This document shows positions 34,402-45,800 of a stretch of DNA of 64,000 bases, one piece after another. The position numbers and the translations under genes were made by a program. Origin of the DNA: Xanthostigma xanthostigma (lineage: Eukaryota; Arthropoda; Insecta; Raphidioptera; Raphidiidae); the NCBI GenBank assembly GCA_963575645.1, contig OY754473.1, positions 6,820,001-6,884,000 of the forward strand, given 5' to 3'. The notes below the pieces were generated by a model. That model made no database searches. It saw nothing but the letters and a program-made list of their open reading frames with translations, and was not told the origin of the DNA. Numbering within the stretch: the first letter of the stretch is position 1; every line of letters starts with the position of its first letter.

Positions 34402-34612
34402 GTTGTCTGTAAAGTCGGTTTACGGACGATAGTTTTACGTGATAACGTATTCCGTAATACATAACCTAAATTTTAGTAGCTGTCAAACTTGGGCCGAAGC
34501 ATACTGCGCTCTCGCTTGCACGCACAGGGTCAGGCGGAACGTTAGGAACGTTACACTTTTTCGTGCGTGCAGCTGGTGTTTCATCAATTTATAAGACGTT
34601 ATCACGTCAAAA
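34402..34612 (+). mobile_element. Element with ACGTGATAACGT ends, deleted copy
   Basis: Starts GGTTGTCTGTAAAGTCGG and TTTACGTGATAACGTATTCC; ends AGACGTTATCACGTCAAAA. The same ends flank 44,697-45,112 in the opposite orientation, with about 200 bp more interior. Open frames through the right end are not credible genes. Confidence 0.6.
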
Positions 34613-35045
34613 CTGTTTTTGCATTTCATACTTTTATACTAGGAGAGGGCAAATTATTCCAGATTTTGAGTCGATGGCAGGTGTAGCTCCTGATAAAATC
34701 GAGATACGAAAACTCTTTTGTGCCCTAAAAACGAACGCAATAACACGAGCGAAACACAAGATTTACTATAGAAATCCTGGCAATTTGGCAACCTTCTTCG
34801 ATATCCACGTGTTCAGTGAAGGGTTCATCCGCATTAAAATATTATATATGTTATTTATTACAAGTGATTTTATTGGAAAAGACGAGTCTTTGTTGTGCGA
34901 AAAACGTTCGATAATACATGATTTATTAGCGCTATATTTTTTTTTTTATTTAACAAGGAGATATTTTATTGCAGTACTTTTTACAGTTAAGTGTAGGTAA
35001 ATACATTAAAATATGCATTAATCACATTTTCTTCACATTTAAACA

Positions 35046-35334
35046 TAAATTAATGTTACTAAAGGCCGCTGCACACGAGGCTGGTTTTGCCGCCAGCTGA
35101 GACTTGTGCTGGCTGGCGCGCTGGCTACGAGGATGGTAATTACGTCACTGCGAGCTCGCGTGCGATGTCACAATGATGAGTTTCAAAATGAGAACCGAGA
35201 ATATTTTTCATGCTTGTTTGTCCGCTTGTTTTGAGCAGTCAGTATCTTGTCACGACCGGTCCAGCACGGCTAGACAGGGGCTAGTCGGGTTTTAGTTTTT
35301 GAACTTATTTTTTATTATGAAAATGTATTTCATT
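35046..35334 (+). repeat. Possible PIF/Harbinger-like 5' part
   Basis: Starts TA-AAGGCCGCTGCACACGAGG, similar in style to the end AGCGGCCTATACACC of the 37.2-kb element, and is GC-rich. No matching right end; cut by the MITE at 35,335. Confidence 0.3.
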
Positions 35335-35663
35335 GTATAGTAGCGCCACGGCTCTAAAAGGTTCGGAAGTTAATCACAAATAGCGTCGCAAAGGCACATT
35401 TTATAGAGCCGTTGATACTCCGACCACCTCCCAGCTACCTGCGCGGAACGTGCGCTCGTCGGTGATTGGCCGTGATCGCTCGTTGCCTTTGTCACTTGTC
35501 GCTTTTCTGCTTTAAAGTACATTCGAGTACGCTATTGTCAAGTTGTTATTGCTATGTTAGTTTTGTTGAGTTGCGAGTTTGTAGTTTTTCAACAGACTGT
35601 ACAAGCGCAAGCCTGTATTTGCATCTAACTTCCGAGCCTTTTAGATTCGTGGCGCGTTCTATA
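35335..35663 (+). mobile_element. CGCGCCACG MITE family, copy 5
   Basis: TATAGTAGCGCCACGGCTC at the left (small deletion in the terminus), GTGGCGCGTTCTATA at the right; interior as in copy 1. Confidence 0.78.
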
Positions 35664-36570
35664 TAATTGCTTTTTTACCTCCATGACTGCGCGAACATTT
35701 GTAAACACGGTGTGTTTTACGATTGGTGAGTTCGTCGCGTCACGCGCGGTTGAGCACCAAATGGGCCGTGGAAATATTACTTACAAGTTACAAAACATTC
35801 GACATGCCTTGTAAGTATCATTTGTGAATAGAGACCTTCCACGCAGATTATATTATTGCTTCATTTACCGCGTCGGACCATCGCAAATCCGTCAAAAGCT
35901 CCAAAGAATAAACCACGTGTTGAGACTTACACGCCTGTTGTGTTGGCAATAGATGCTTTCAAATAATAGAGTGACGATAATGATGATTGATTGGTCTTCT
36001 TGTGAACCAATTAGAAATGGCTAAACAAATGACTATTCATACCAACAATAGGAACGGTCCATATATATCAGAATTTGATAATTTTGAACAGGGCCTAGGC
36101 AATGTAATCAGGTCTTTTCAAGTTGATGAAGGGATGTGAGTAACTTCCAGATGATCTGCTCCAGGCATCCTGTTACTTCAATGTCTTAAATATGTGATAT
36201 TGTAACAACATGATTACTTTGACTAGATGCTGTAGCATCGCCTTACCTGACTTGTTAGCTTTATCGAAATGGTTATAATAAATAGGTTATAGATAATTGA
36301 TGATCCAGGTTTTTTGATGGGTCAGGAAAGAGAAATGAGACGTGACGTGGTTATTTTAAATTGTATCTTGTTAAATGCAATAAATTACAATAAACAACGA
36401 AAGAAAATCATATCGTTGTTGGGAAATTTCATACAAATTTTTAAATAAAATTTTCGTTCAACGAGAAGTTTTTTTTCTTGGTGCATGCACGGGCCCCTAG
36501 TCGATGCGGGGCCCCTAGGCAGTTGCCTACTCTGCCTAATGATTATAACCCATTATTATTATCCCGTCGT
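35664..36570. other. Unannotated stretch
   Basis: No recognisable gene. GGCCCCTAGTCGATGCGGGG (36,491) is a short GC-rich inverted-repeat-like motif; otherwise AT-rich unique sequence. Confidence 0.3.
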
Positions 36571-36935
36571 AAACCGAGCGGTGTAGAGAGCACTAGACTC
36601 GCGTTCGGGAGGAACCGGGTTTGAATCCCGGCGGGAGCAGACGTGGCTGGGACTTTTTCCTGCTGCTTCTCGCCGAGAAACAGTGCCAGTCGTGTTGTTG
36701 AGGTTTTCCATGATTTCCTTCAATAATTCCAGATAAATATCGAGATGGTTCCTTATTCAAGGCCATGGCCAAATACCTGTCAAACTCCTATGCTCAAAAT
36801 TTGCCTACCTTATCCTAATGCCCTAAAATTTCTTCATTCGCCCGTTGCTATTAATTATGAAGAAGTTTAAAAAAAAGTAGAAAATAACGGGAAGTGTGAT
36901 AGATGGAAAATAGTAATGATCGCACAAGACATAAT
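36571..36935 (+). mobile_element. tRNA-derived SINE, copy 1
   Basis: The head has AAACCGAGCGGTGTAGAGAG and a box B, GGGTTTGAATCCC. The ~290-bp body (GAGAAACAGTGCC, CAAGGCCATGGCC, AATTATGAAGAAG) matches 58,103-58,480 in opposite orientation. Box A is damaged here but intact there (TAGCGTAGTGG). Length and tRNA head fit a SINE moved by a LINE. Confidence 0.75.
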
Positions 36936-37218
36936 GGAAGATTTATGGGTTTATATAGACATATCTACATCAATAATACAAAACAGTTATAAGAAAAAAC
37001 GAACAGAAAAAAATACCAATGTTTTGATTTATTTAGTTGATTGAATGTCAGATTCAATTTATTTCTAATCGCTGTGTGATTGGTTTTCGGACATTGTTTT
37101 TTTAGGTTCGCGTGGGCGTAGGTGTTTATTAAATGTTTAAATGTTACTGATGACAGATGCGATTGTGTAATGACTTGATGACCACAGTGGAGGTCAGTGG
37201 CTTGCTTTTCATATCTTA

Positions 37219-37923
37219 AGCGGCCTATACACCTTGATACAAGCTGCGATGCAGACATCGAGTCTTATGCTTCATGATGCAAGTAGCAGTGTGTGTAGTA
37301 CTGAATCACGTATTTGGCATCAGTTGCGGCTTGCAGCGATGCAGAATCTGGAATCCCATTTTGGTCGGCGAGCCACGACGCCGAGTCGACGATGCTGATG
37401 TGAGTTTCAGCGTGTGTAGAATTGCGTCGATGCCAAGACGATAATAATTTAATTTCCCGCGCCATTTTAGAGGTTACTTTGTTGTTTGTGTGTGTAAATT
37501 CCATGATGGAAAGTGATCGTGTATTTTGGGAAGAGTTCATAAACATTTATCATCTGCATACGTGTCTTTGGAATACAAATGTACTTTTAGCTCATCCAAT
37601 AAATTTGCATTTGAATAACTATTTCTTTCTATAAACCATCTTTTTGCCCATTTGCTTTTTTATTTCCTTTTATGGAGTATAAAGAGTGCCCCAACTACTG
37701 CTAATAAAACTGGTGTTGGCACAACGTACCTCATTTTATTCGTCAAGCACTAGGTACTTAGAAAATAACTTAACCTACTGTTATTGTGTTGCATGAACAT
37801 GGAGTCGATTCAGGCATCGCAATAGGTTTCGATTTAAGTAGGCGTTTATGCAATTGATGCAAGTTTCATGAAACATAGAGTCGATGCCTGCATCGCAGCT
37901 TGTACCAAGGTGTGTAGGCCGCT
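37219..37923 (+). mobile_element. PIF/Harbinger element with truncated MADF ORF, element 2
   Basis: TTA on both sides (37,216-37,218; 37,924-37,926). Inverted repeats of about 45 bp start AGCGGCCTATACACC and contain GCTGCGATGCAGACATCGA. Subterminal blocks of GATGC and CATCG repeat on both sides. 705 bp. A 43-codon frame (37,503-37,634) starts a MADF-like domain. Confidence 0.75.
37503..37634 (+). pseudogene. MADF-domain N-terminal fragment inside Harbinger element 2
   Basis: MMESDRVFWEEFINIYHLHT followed by CLWNTN fits the start of a MADF (SANT/Myb-like) domain: W-x-x-F-I-x-x-Y followed by LW. The rest of the domain is replaced by unrelated residues and a stop after 43 codons. In PIF/Harbinger transposons a Myb/MADF-like protein works with the transposase at the termini. 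A relic, not a functional gene. Confidence 0.5.
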
Positions 37924-37948
37924 TTAGAATTCACGACTGTAACAAATA

Positions 37949-38495
37949 CAGTGTAAACTCTATATAGCGACACTCAAGGGACTGTGCACGTTTTTGAGAG
38001 TTGTCGTTAAACGGAGAGAAGAAATAATCTACTAAAATTTTTTTTTAATCCAAGCGTCTTTCAACATTACCTACTCGTCTTTTTTCCCGCCTCTATTGCG
38101 CGTATTAATAAAACTTTTTCGTCAATACGCACAAAGATTTTCTTTTACTCGCCATGTTCACAGTTTGCAAGTTGGTGGGCAACTAAGAATATGATAACTT
38201 ATCGATAAGCAGCTGAGCTAAGCATATGATAGACAATTCCAACAAAAGAACGAATTTATTAGAATCTTCGGTACGCATGATGCCGACAACAAAGCACTAA
38301 AATAACAAACAAGTACCTACTGTTTATATTAGGTACTTAATGATGACGTATTGTTGTCGTTATTTAGAGTGGGTGTGTCGTTATTTAGAGTGCATCATTG
38401 TATGAGCAACAAGGTAAATCGACTAGAGTTGAGCAATTTCGACGTTTTAAGGAGTTTATCGTTATATCGAGTGACGTTAAATGGAGTTTACACTG
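37949..38495 (+). mobile_element. pogo/Tigger-like MITE, family P2, copy 1
   Basis: TA^CAGTGTAAACTCTATATAGC and complement GGAGTTTACACTG^TA; internal GGACTGTGCACG and TCGTTAAACGG motifs. The first 12 bases equal family P1, but the interior differs. Shares its interior with 60,830-61,236 (inverted). It starts 26 bp after Harbinger element 2 ends. Confidence 0.78.
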
Positions 38496-39640
38496 TATCT
38501 TGAAACACGTTTATAGTGAAAGTCAATACCGATGCATATTTCGTTTCGCTAATTAGCCAGAGCTAATTAAATAAAGTAATCAGCCTAATTAATGTACAAA
38601 TCTTAACGCTGCTTCGATCAGATAAATGTTTAAATTTAAAGAAGGCGCCTGTATTTCCAAGATGTCTGATCTGATAGAAGTAAGTTCTTTTGTTAATGAG
38701 AGCTCAGACCGCACAATAGTCTACCGGACAACACCGCTAACATTTTATTATAAAATTCAACAAATATTATTAGGAAAGGATGAAATTGGTTCAAGTTCAA
38801 TTTGAGGCGCGACTTGGGAGAACTCAGATCTTTTTGTCGGACAGAAGTTTCAGCTATTTAAAGGCATCGACTGACAGATGGCGGCATAAAAACGCAAACG
38901 TAACTATGGACACAAACCCAAAGTGATCTTTAGCGATTTGAAACCATTGACTGACAGCTGGCGGCATCTGTAGGAAACATAGCTACAGACGCAAGCCAAT
39001 ATGCACAGCCAACGTAAATTGTGAATATTCTCAAACAAGTGGGAGTGGTAAAAACAAATTAAAAGAAGTTTTAATATGTAAGTACCTACTTGAGCTATTT
39101 TTGAGACACTGACAACAAAAAATGATAAAAGGACTGTATCCTTCCAGATCTAATCACATTCTATTAAGGCACAAGATTGTTACGAAATATAAAAGGAGCG
39201 GCACAGAATATAGACGTTTTATGAAGTTTATTAAAATTTTATTAAATTTAACAAAAATGTAATGATTTAGCGTGTTGAATAAATAATATTTTTATAACAA
39301 AAACAGTCTTTGAGTATATATAATTTTCTTATTTAAAATAATTTTTATTAGTAATTAACGAAGCAAAATTTTATGAAACTTAAAAAATAGTAGCTTTGAA
39401 AAGTTTCATGAACCATTTCTTACAAATTAAATAACTTTATCAATTTTTAAAACTGATTGCACCAATGTCGGTTAGACATATCTTTCAATAAATACACTTA
39501 AATTTGTTGAGACTTAGTATTTACTTCAAACTAAGCAATAAATGTAATTGCGCATATTGTTATCATAGTTTAAACATCGACAAAAGCAGCTGGTTGGTGC
39601 AACCGGACTTAATTCTTAACGCTTAGTTAACTTTTGTTTC
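38496..39640. other. Stretch downstream of GNMT
   Basis: 3' flank of the minus-strand GNMT gene. No other gene seen. 38,860-38,970 has two diverged GACTGACAGMTGGCGGCAT motifs, also seen near 11.85 kb. Confidence 0.3.
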
Positions 39641-39644
39641 ATAT

Positions 39645-39650
39645 TTTATT
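39645..39650 (-). promoter_or_regulatory. Candidate polyadenylation signal of GNMT
   Basis: AATAAA on the minus strand one base after the stop codon. This would give an extremely short 3' UTR; another AATAAA lies near 39,345, so the true site is uncertain. Confidence 0.35.
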
Positions 39651-39651
39651 T

Positions 39652-39826
39652 TTAACGATAAAAAATCGGTTTTTCAACCAAGTGTATATAGAAATTGGGT
39701 GATTCGATAACATCGAGAGGTTGGAAGTCTCCATAAATTGTGTGCTTGGCTGTGTCCCCAAAAGCTTCCAACAGCATGTCCTTGAAAACTTCCAAGCGAT
39801 GCGGATAATAGGACAGTCGGAATTCA
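39652..39826 (-). CDS. Gnmt: GNMT exon 6 (C-terminus)
   Basis: Acceptor TTCCAG. Encodes [20 protein letters not shown], then [17 protein letters not shown] and [13 protein letters not shown] plus stop. Separated from exon 5 by a 4.1-kb intron full of repeats. Confidence 0.93.
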
Positions 39827-42800
39827 CTGGAAAAAAAATTAAAAATCTTTAAGATTTTATAGGAAAAAAAACGAATTATGCATCTTGAACGTAATGCTAT
39901 TATAACTAGTGTGATTGTTAAAATGAGCGACTGGCATAATAAATTGCATTGAGCTTTAACCGTTTTGTACCACCCCGTAAAAATATCTATTGTAGTTATT
40001 TTGTAGTACCACGAGTGAGTTTGAACAGGTTTTGTTACATTGTGTACTTTTTATTATGCTTATGCAATGTACTCTACTAACTTATACTTATAGATAATTA
40101 GAGGGCATTGCAAACTTTTGATACCTTTTGGAAATAAGTCTGAAGTATTTATAATAAAGTCATTCAATCTAGACACACGGCAGCGTGTTAAACCAAGTTC
40201 AACAAAGAAAAACAAAGCATGTGTCTTTTATTACACGAACCATTTGAGGCTATTTTTGACCCCTTATTAACTAAAAATCTATTTAACATGAACACCTGTT
40301 TGATTTATTTATTAAAATCCTTTAGATTAACTAGAACCCCAAATTTCATAAATAAAGCTCAAACGGTTATTGAGATATTGACGTCTAAAAATCGGCATTT
40401 TTATCACTGACTCACTAACATATAGATAAAAAACTTAACCCACTTCCAGATGACCTAGAAAGTTAAAATTTGGCGTCCAGCTGGGTAATTGTGTGTATAT
40501 GTCGCCCGGATATTGTCAAACCCGTGATATTATAATTTCACTTAGTGAAATTATAATATCACGAATCTTTGTCAATCGTGATATTGTAATTTCACTAGTG
40601 AAATTACAAAATCACGGATTTGACAATATCCCGGCGACATATACAAAGGAAAAAATCAGAAAACAGTGAATCTTTAAGATTTGAAATATTTTCCATGCAA
40701 TCGATTCTTTTTAACACCTAGCGTCTTTCGAAAAAGAAAACGGTAATTATTTACTTTCACGGTCACCTGGTTTTTTGGCTCTAGAAAATCGAAAAATAGA
40801 TGTATTTCAATGATCTCGGTCTCAAAAAGTTCCATTTTACGGCGGATTTATGAAAAAAATTAGTTCACCCCGGAATTACAATTCGCATACCCCTTTATCG
40901 TTCACCCCGGAATTGTTTTTTTAAAAACTCCACATTTGCCCCGTCCCGTTTCACTGCGAGACAATTCGCATACCCCTTTATCGTTCACCCCGGAATTACA
41001 ATTCGCATACCCCTTTATCGTTCACCCCGGAATTACAATTCGCATACCCCTTTATCGTTCACCCCGGAATTGTTTTTTTAAAAACTCCACATTTGCCCCT
41101 TCCCGTTTCACTGCGAGACAATTCGCATACCCCTTTATCGTTCACCCCGGAATTACAATTCGCATACCCCTTTATCGTTCACCCCGGAATTACAATTCGC
41201 ATACCCCTTTATCGTTTAAAAAAAAAAATAACTTTTTTGAAATTTTTTTTTTTTTCAAAATATTCATTTTCTTATGTACATTGCGAAAAAAAATATACGA
41301 ATTTGATTCCACGACGTCAGAAACAGTTATAAAGGATTATATGTGGAAAGTCAATTTTTTGCATTTAAAGTCATGAAACTGTGAGAAATATTGATTTTTT
41401 CAATTTTCGTATTTTTTTCCATAAATCCGCCATAAAAACGAAGATTTTAAAAAAAAATTCATCGAAATCGGATGATTTTTCGATTTTCTAGAGCCAAAAA
41501 ACCAGGTGACCGCGAAACTAAATAATTACCAAGATTCAATTCTTTTTGTATGAATATTGAACTTAGCTCCCTTTTTCACATTTATGCTTTTGATGGGATT
41601 TTTACTATGCCTGATGTGTCGTTTTTCTAAGCATCAAATGCATCGTTTTTATTTTTGTGGTCTGCTGTCGAGTATCGTTCCCACGGTGCGTCGGGTCGGG
41701 TTTGTGCGTGGTAGTTCGCGAAAACGTAGAGACCGGCGTTTAAAGTTGTACAATAGCTGTCTGTATCAATAAGTAAAATCGGTGAAATGTTACGGAAGTG
41801 CAGCGCGGAAGTGGCGTGTGTGTCAGGAAATACAACCAGTTCTACTGCCCGTATCCTCTTTGAGTCGGAATGTTTAAATATCTCTTGAGAAGATCAGAGA
41901 TTCGCTGTTTTTTTAAATATAAATTTTAACAAAAAATGCATTTATCATAATAATAATTTTGTATTACATTTCTAATATTATTAGTGTATTTGCCACGTGT
42001 CGATCGACTGGCGATACCTATAGGGGTCGAACCAAAATTTCTTGACGTTCAATAGCTTCGTGAAAAATGTTTTTAAACCCAAAAATGTCGAAAACATCCT
42101 CAGAATCGTTTCAAAATTGAAATTTAACTTCGTAAAGATCAACATGTGCTGCTAAAATTTTAATAAAACCGGCGCGACAGAACCGGACTTACAAATTTTA
42201 TGAAAACACTAGTTTGGCAATACGGGTTTACTTACTGAATGGTGTATTTAATTTGGTAATTAAGAAAAAAAAATATTATTTTAATGGATGTATTAAGGGG
42301 TTGAGTTTTTTATTTTGTTCATAAACAAAGATAAGTTTACATAATAACAATACACCATATTGTCGGCAGGGTTTGGCATTGCGACCAAAATGGTTTTAAT
42401 TCTGTGATCGGGTGAGTTTTGTTTTTAATATATTAAACTTTAACAAAGTGATGTGTTTTTGCTGTCAAACGATTTATTTTAGTCCACTCTACAGCACGTA
42501 GAGTGAACTAAAATACTGCATCTTAAGAAACCTGGTCGCTTTCAAATCTCCATTGCTGATTCGACAAAGCTAATTCGGTAAGTGATTTCCTTTCATATTT
42601 AAAAAAAAAATGTTATTTTTAGGGCATTAAATAATAACGGAATCATTTAGAATAAATGTTGACAATCAACATAAATTTGATTCAAGTTCTGGGGGGCTCA
42701 GACCCTCTGAAACCATCCGTATCTACGTCCGAGAGTATAGATATATAAATCTATACAGGTGTCCCATTAAGAATGGGACATATAACAACTGCAGATTATC

Positions 42801-45800
42801 CAATTCAAAATAAAAAGATTAAGCGAAATATGCTTAGATAAAATGTTACTCGCTCTACCAGTGGCGTACGGCACGAGTAAGTAATGCTTGTACCCCTTCT
42901 AAATGTTACGCCGCTGTCTAATTTTAATTTTGACTATAATTTTAATTTTTTTGATATTTTCTGTCAATAATGTACACTTGTTAGTTTGTTGTAAAGTCAT
43001 TGGTTTTCGAGATATTCGCAGTTAAAGATAGATAGACATGTACTTTTTATTTGTAGATATTATTATTAATAATATTCATTTTTATAATTTTGTCTTAAAA
43101 AAACTGCGAATATCTCGAAAACCAATGACTTTACAACAAACTAACAAGTGTACATTATTGACTTAGAAAATATCAAAAAAATTAAAATTATAGTCAAAAT
43201 TAAAATTTAGACAGCGGCGTAACATTTAGAAGGGGTACAAGCATTACTTACTCCTGCCGTACGCCACTGGTAGAGCGTACTGAACTAATTTTTTTATTGT
43301 TAGGTGCATTTTATGATATTTAACAAGTGTGCCGATTTGAGTAAAATTATACGGTGTATTAAAAAAATTATGGACATTAATAATTTTTCAGTTTTCAACT
43401 TCAACACCCCGTATTTCGGAAACGAGTAACATTTTATCTAAGCATATTTCGCTTAATCGTTTTATTTTGAATTGGAGAATCTGCGGTTGTTCTATGTCCC
43501 ATTCTTAATGGGACACCCTGTATATAAAATATTCTCGTGTTACAATTTTGGCCGCGCTAATATCCAAAACCACTGAACAGATTTTAATGAAATTTTGTAA
43601 ATGTGTCTTGCGTGATGCAAAGTACGCTATAAGATAGTTTTCATTAAATATTTTGTACAAAATTACGGTGTTTCGTGAAAATAAACTGTTTTAGTAACAT
43701 GTAGCGACATCTCAATAGAATTTACTCAAAGCAATTAATTCAGAAGCAGACAAAAAACTGTTTTAGTACCAAGTAGCGACATCTGCTAGAAATCGCTCAA
43801 AGCTATTAGTTCAGAAGCAATTCTGGTGGAATTTGCTCAAAACTATTAGTTCTAAAGCCGGACCGCAAACGAAATACATTTTGCAAAATTATGTCTATCG
43901 CACCCGGGTGAAACCGGGGCGGACCGCCAGTAATTACCTGACAGAGTCTTCGTTGAAATGCTTGTCTTCCTTCTTGAAAGCTCCGGAAACATCAATTTGG
44001 TAATCAAGAGTTACGAGGGCGGGTCGACCACTTACATATAAAACTGATGTTTTAATGTCTATCGTATGATTGCTCTGAAATTATAAAATTAAATTTTAGT
44101 ATTTTTTTTTTACCTTCTTAATTTTACGTACCTTCCAGAAAATTCGTTCCAAATAAAAAGTTTTAAAAAATACTTACATTATAATAAATGCATTTGGTTG
44201 GTGTAGAGCCGGTGTCAATTATCATATCATAGTTTCTGTGGTCTATTAGAAGTAAGCCCCCAGGTTTGACGCACATCTCAAAATTTTTTAGAGCTTGCCT
44301 GTTAAAAGTATTAAAAAGTTATTAAAGATTTTTTTTTGCCACCAAAGCCATCTTTCTAATTTTATTTGAATCATGTCATAAATAAGAACGTATAATAATG
44401 TTATATTTTTCTCTATACATTTTGTTTATATTCTTTTATCAGAAGATTATTTGATCATAAATATAAAAAAAAATATTATTATTATAAAATCTGCATTGTT
44501 ATTTTACGACGGTAAAAATATTTTTGCCATGTTATGTTATTGATCAATAATTTTTCATAATAATTGAAAAACAAAAATATTGTTGCAAAAATGTTATTTG
44601 TTTTAAAAACACTGGTCACAAGACAGTTTGCTAATAATATGCAAACATTTATATTTTTGGACAAAAATACTAATCTCGAAAGATAATTAAATTTTTCTTT
44701 TGACGTGATAACGTCTTATAAATTGATGAAACACCAGCTGCACGCACGAAAAAGAGTAACGTTCCGCAAGCGAGAGCGCGATATAAGCGATAGTCTCTCT
44801 CTTCTCGCGTGACGTCAGAGAGTAGTGTGCGTTCAACATTTTTTTCGGCTGTTCCAGCGAAAGCTACATCTGACAGATGGCCAGATAAATTATACGGTTT
44901 GTTAACAAATATATAATATATATACATTCTTTTAAATGTCTTTTATAATTGCTTAAAAATATGTATTTTGCTTTGGTTGATCAAATTATTAGTCGGTAAA
45001 AATATAGTTTAACAGCTACTATAATTTAGGTTATGTATTATTAAATATGATATTCGAGCGGAATACGTTATCACGTAAAAATATCGTCCGTAAACCGACT
45101 TTACAGACAACCAATTTTTTTCAATTTGCGATCAGTCAATTTTATCAGTTTTAATAGTTACCTTTGTTCCCTTTGATCACCATAAGAGTCCAACATATGG
45201 GCAAAAGAGTTCCCTAGGCAAATGACAGCGTCAAATCCTTCTCCTATTATATCTTCAATGTCTTCAGCTAAATTTAGCCAATTTGCTTCTTCGATTTCTG
45301 TAAATAAAAAAAAATGTGAGCCTCACGAAAGAAGTGAAACTTCTTTTTAGTTATTAACTCGTTTCATTGATGCGTTATTCATTTTGCGTTGCCAAGGTTT
45401 CATTTATAATTCCCCGCGTCGAATCATTTCCCCTTTGGTTTTTCTTATATTTCCCACCGCCGTTATCCCTTTAACGTTACAGTATCGCTTAAAAAACGAC
45501 AATTCTTATAATGCTAGCCCAGGAGTCGGCAAACTGCGGCTTTTTTTATGTAAAGTTGCGGCTCTCCAGTTCCATACGTAAAAAATAATTATTTTATTAT
45601 ATAAACCCTTAAAAATCGTTCAATCGATCCATGATTGAGCACCATGTCTATCTCTCAGCCATTTCCACTCGCGTCTCACCCGCACCACCCCCATCGCGAC
45701 GTGTCCTCGGATATATATATTATACCTATATTTAGCAAATACTATAACACTGAAACGAAAATGTTTAGTGACTCTTTAAAAACTCGGAAATTTTGTAAAT

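Noticed and set aside
34563-35000. 145-codon frame
   Set aside because: Starts at GTG inside the end of a repeat, has no recognisable domain and AT-rich, biased composition.
40936-41376. 146-codon open frame with repeated [10 protein letters not shown] peptides
   Set aside because: It lies exactly on the 37-bp satellite, and a second frame gives similar repeats. Open because of the unit, not selection.
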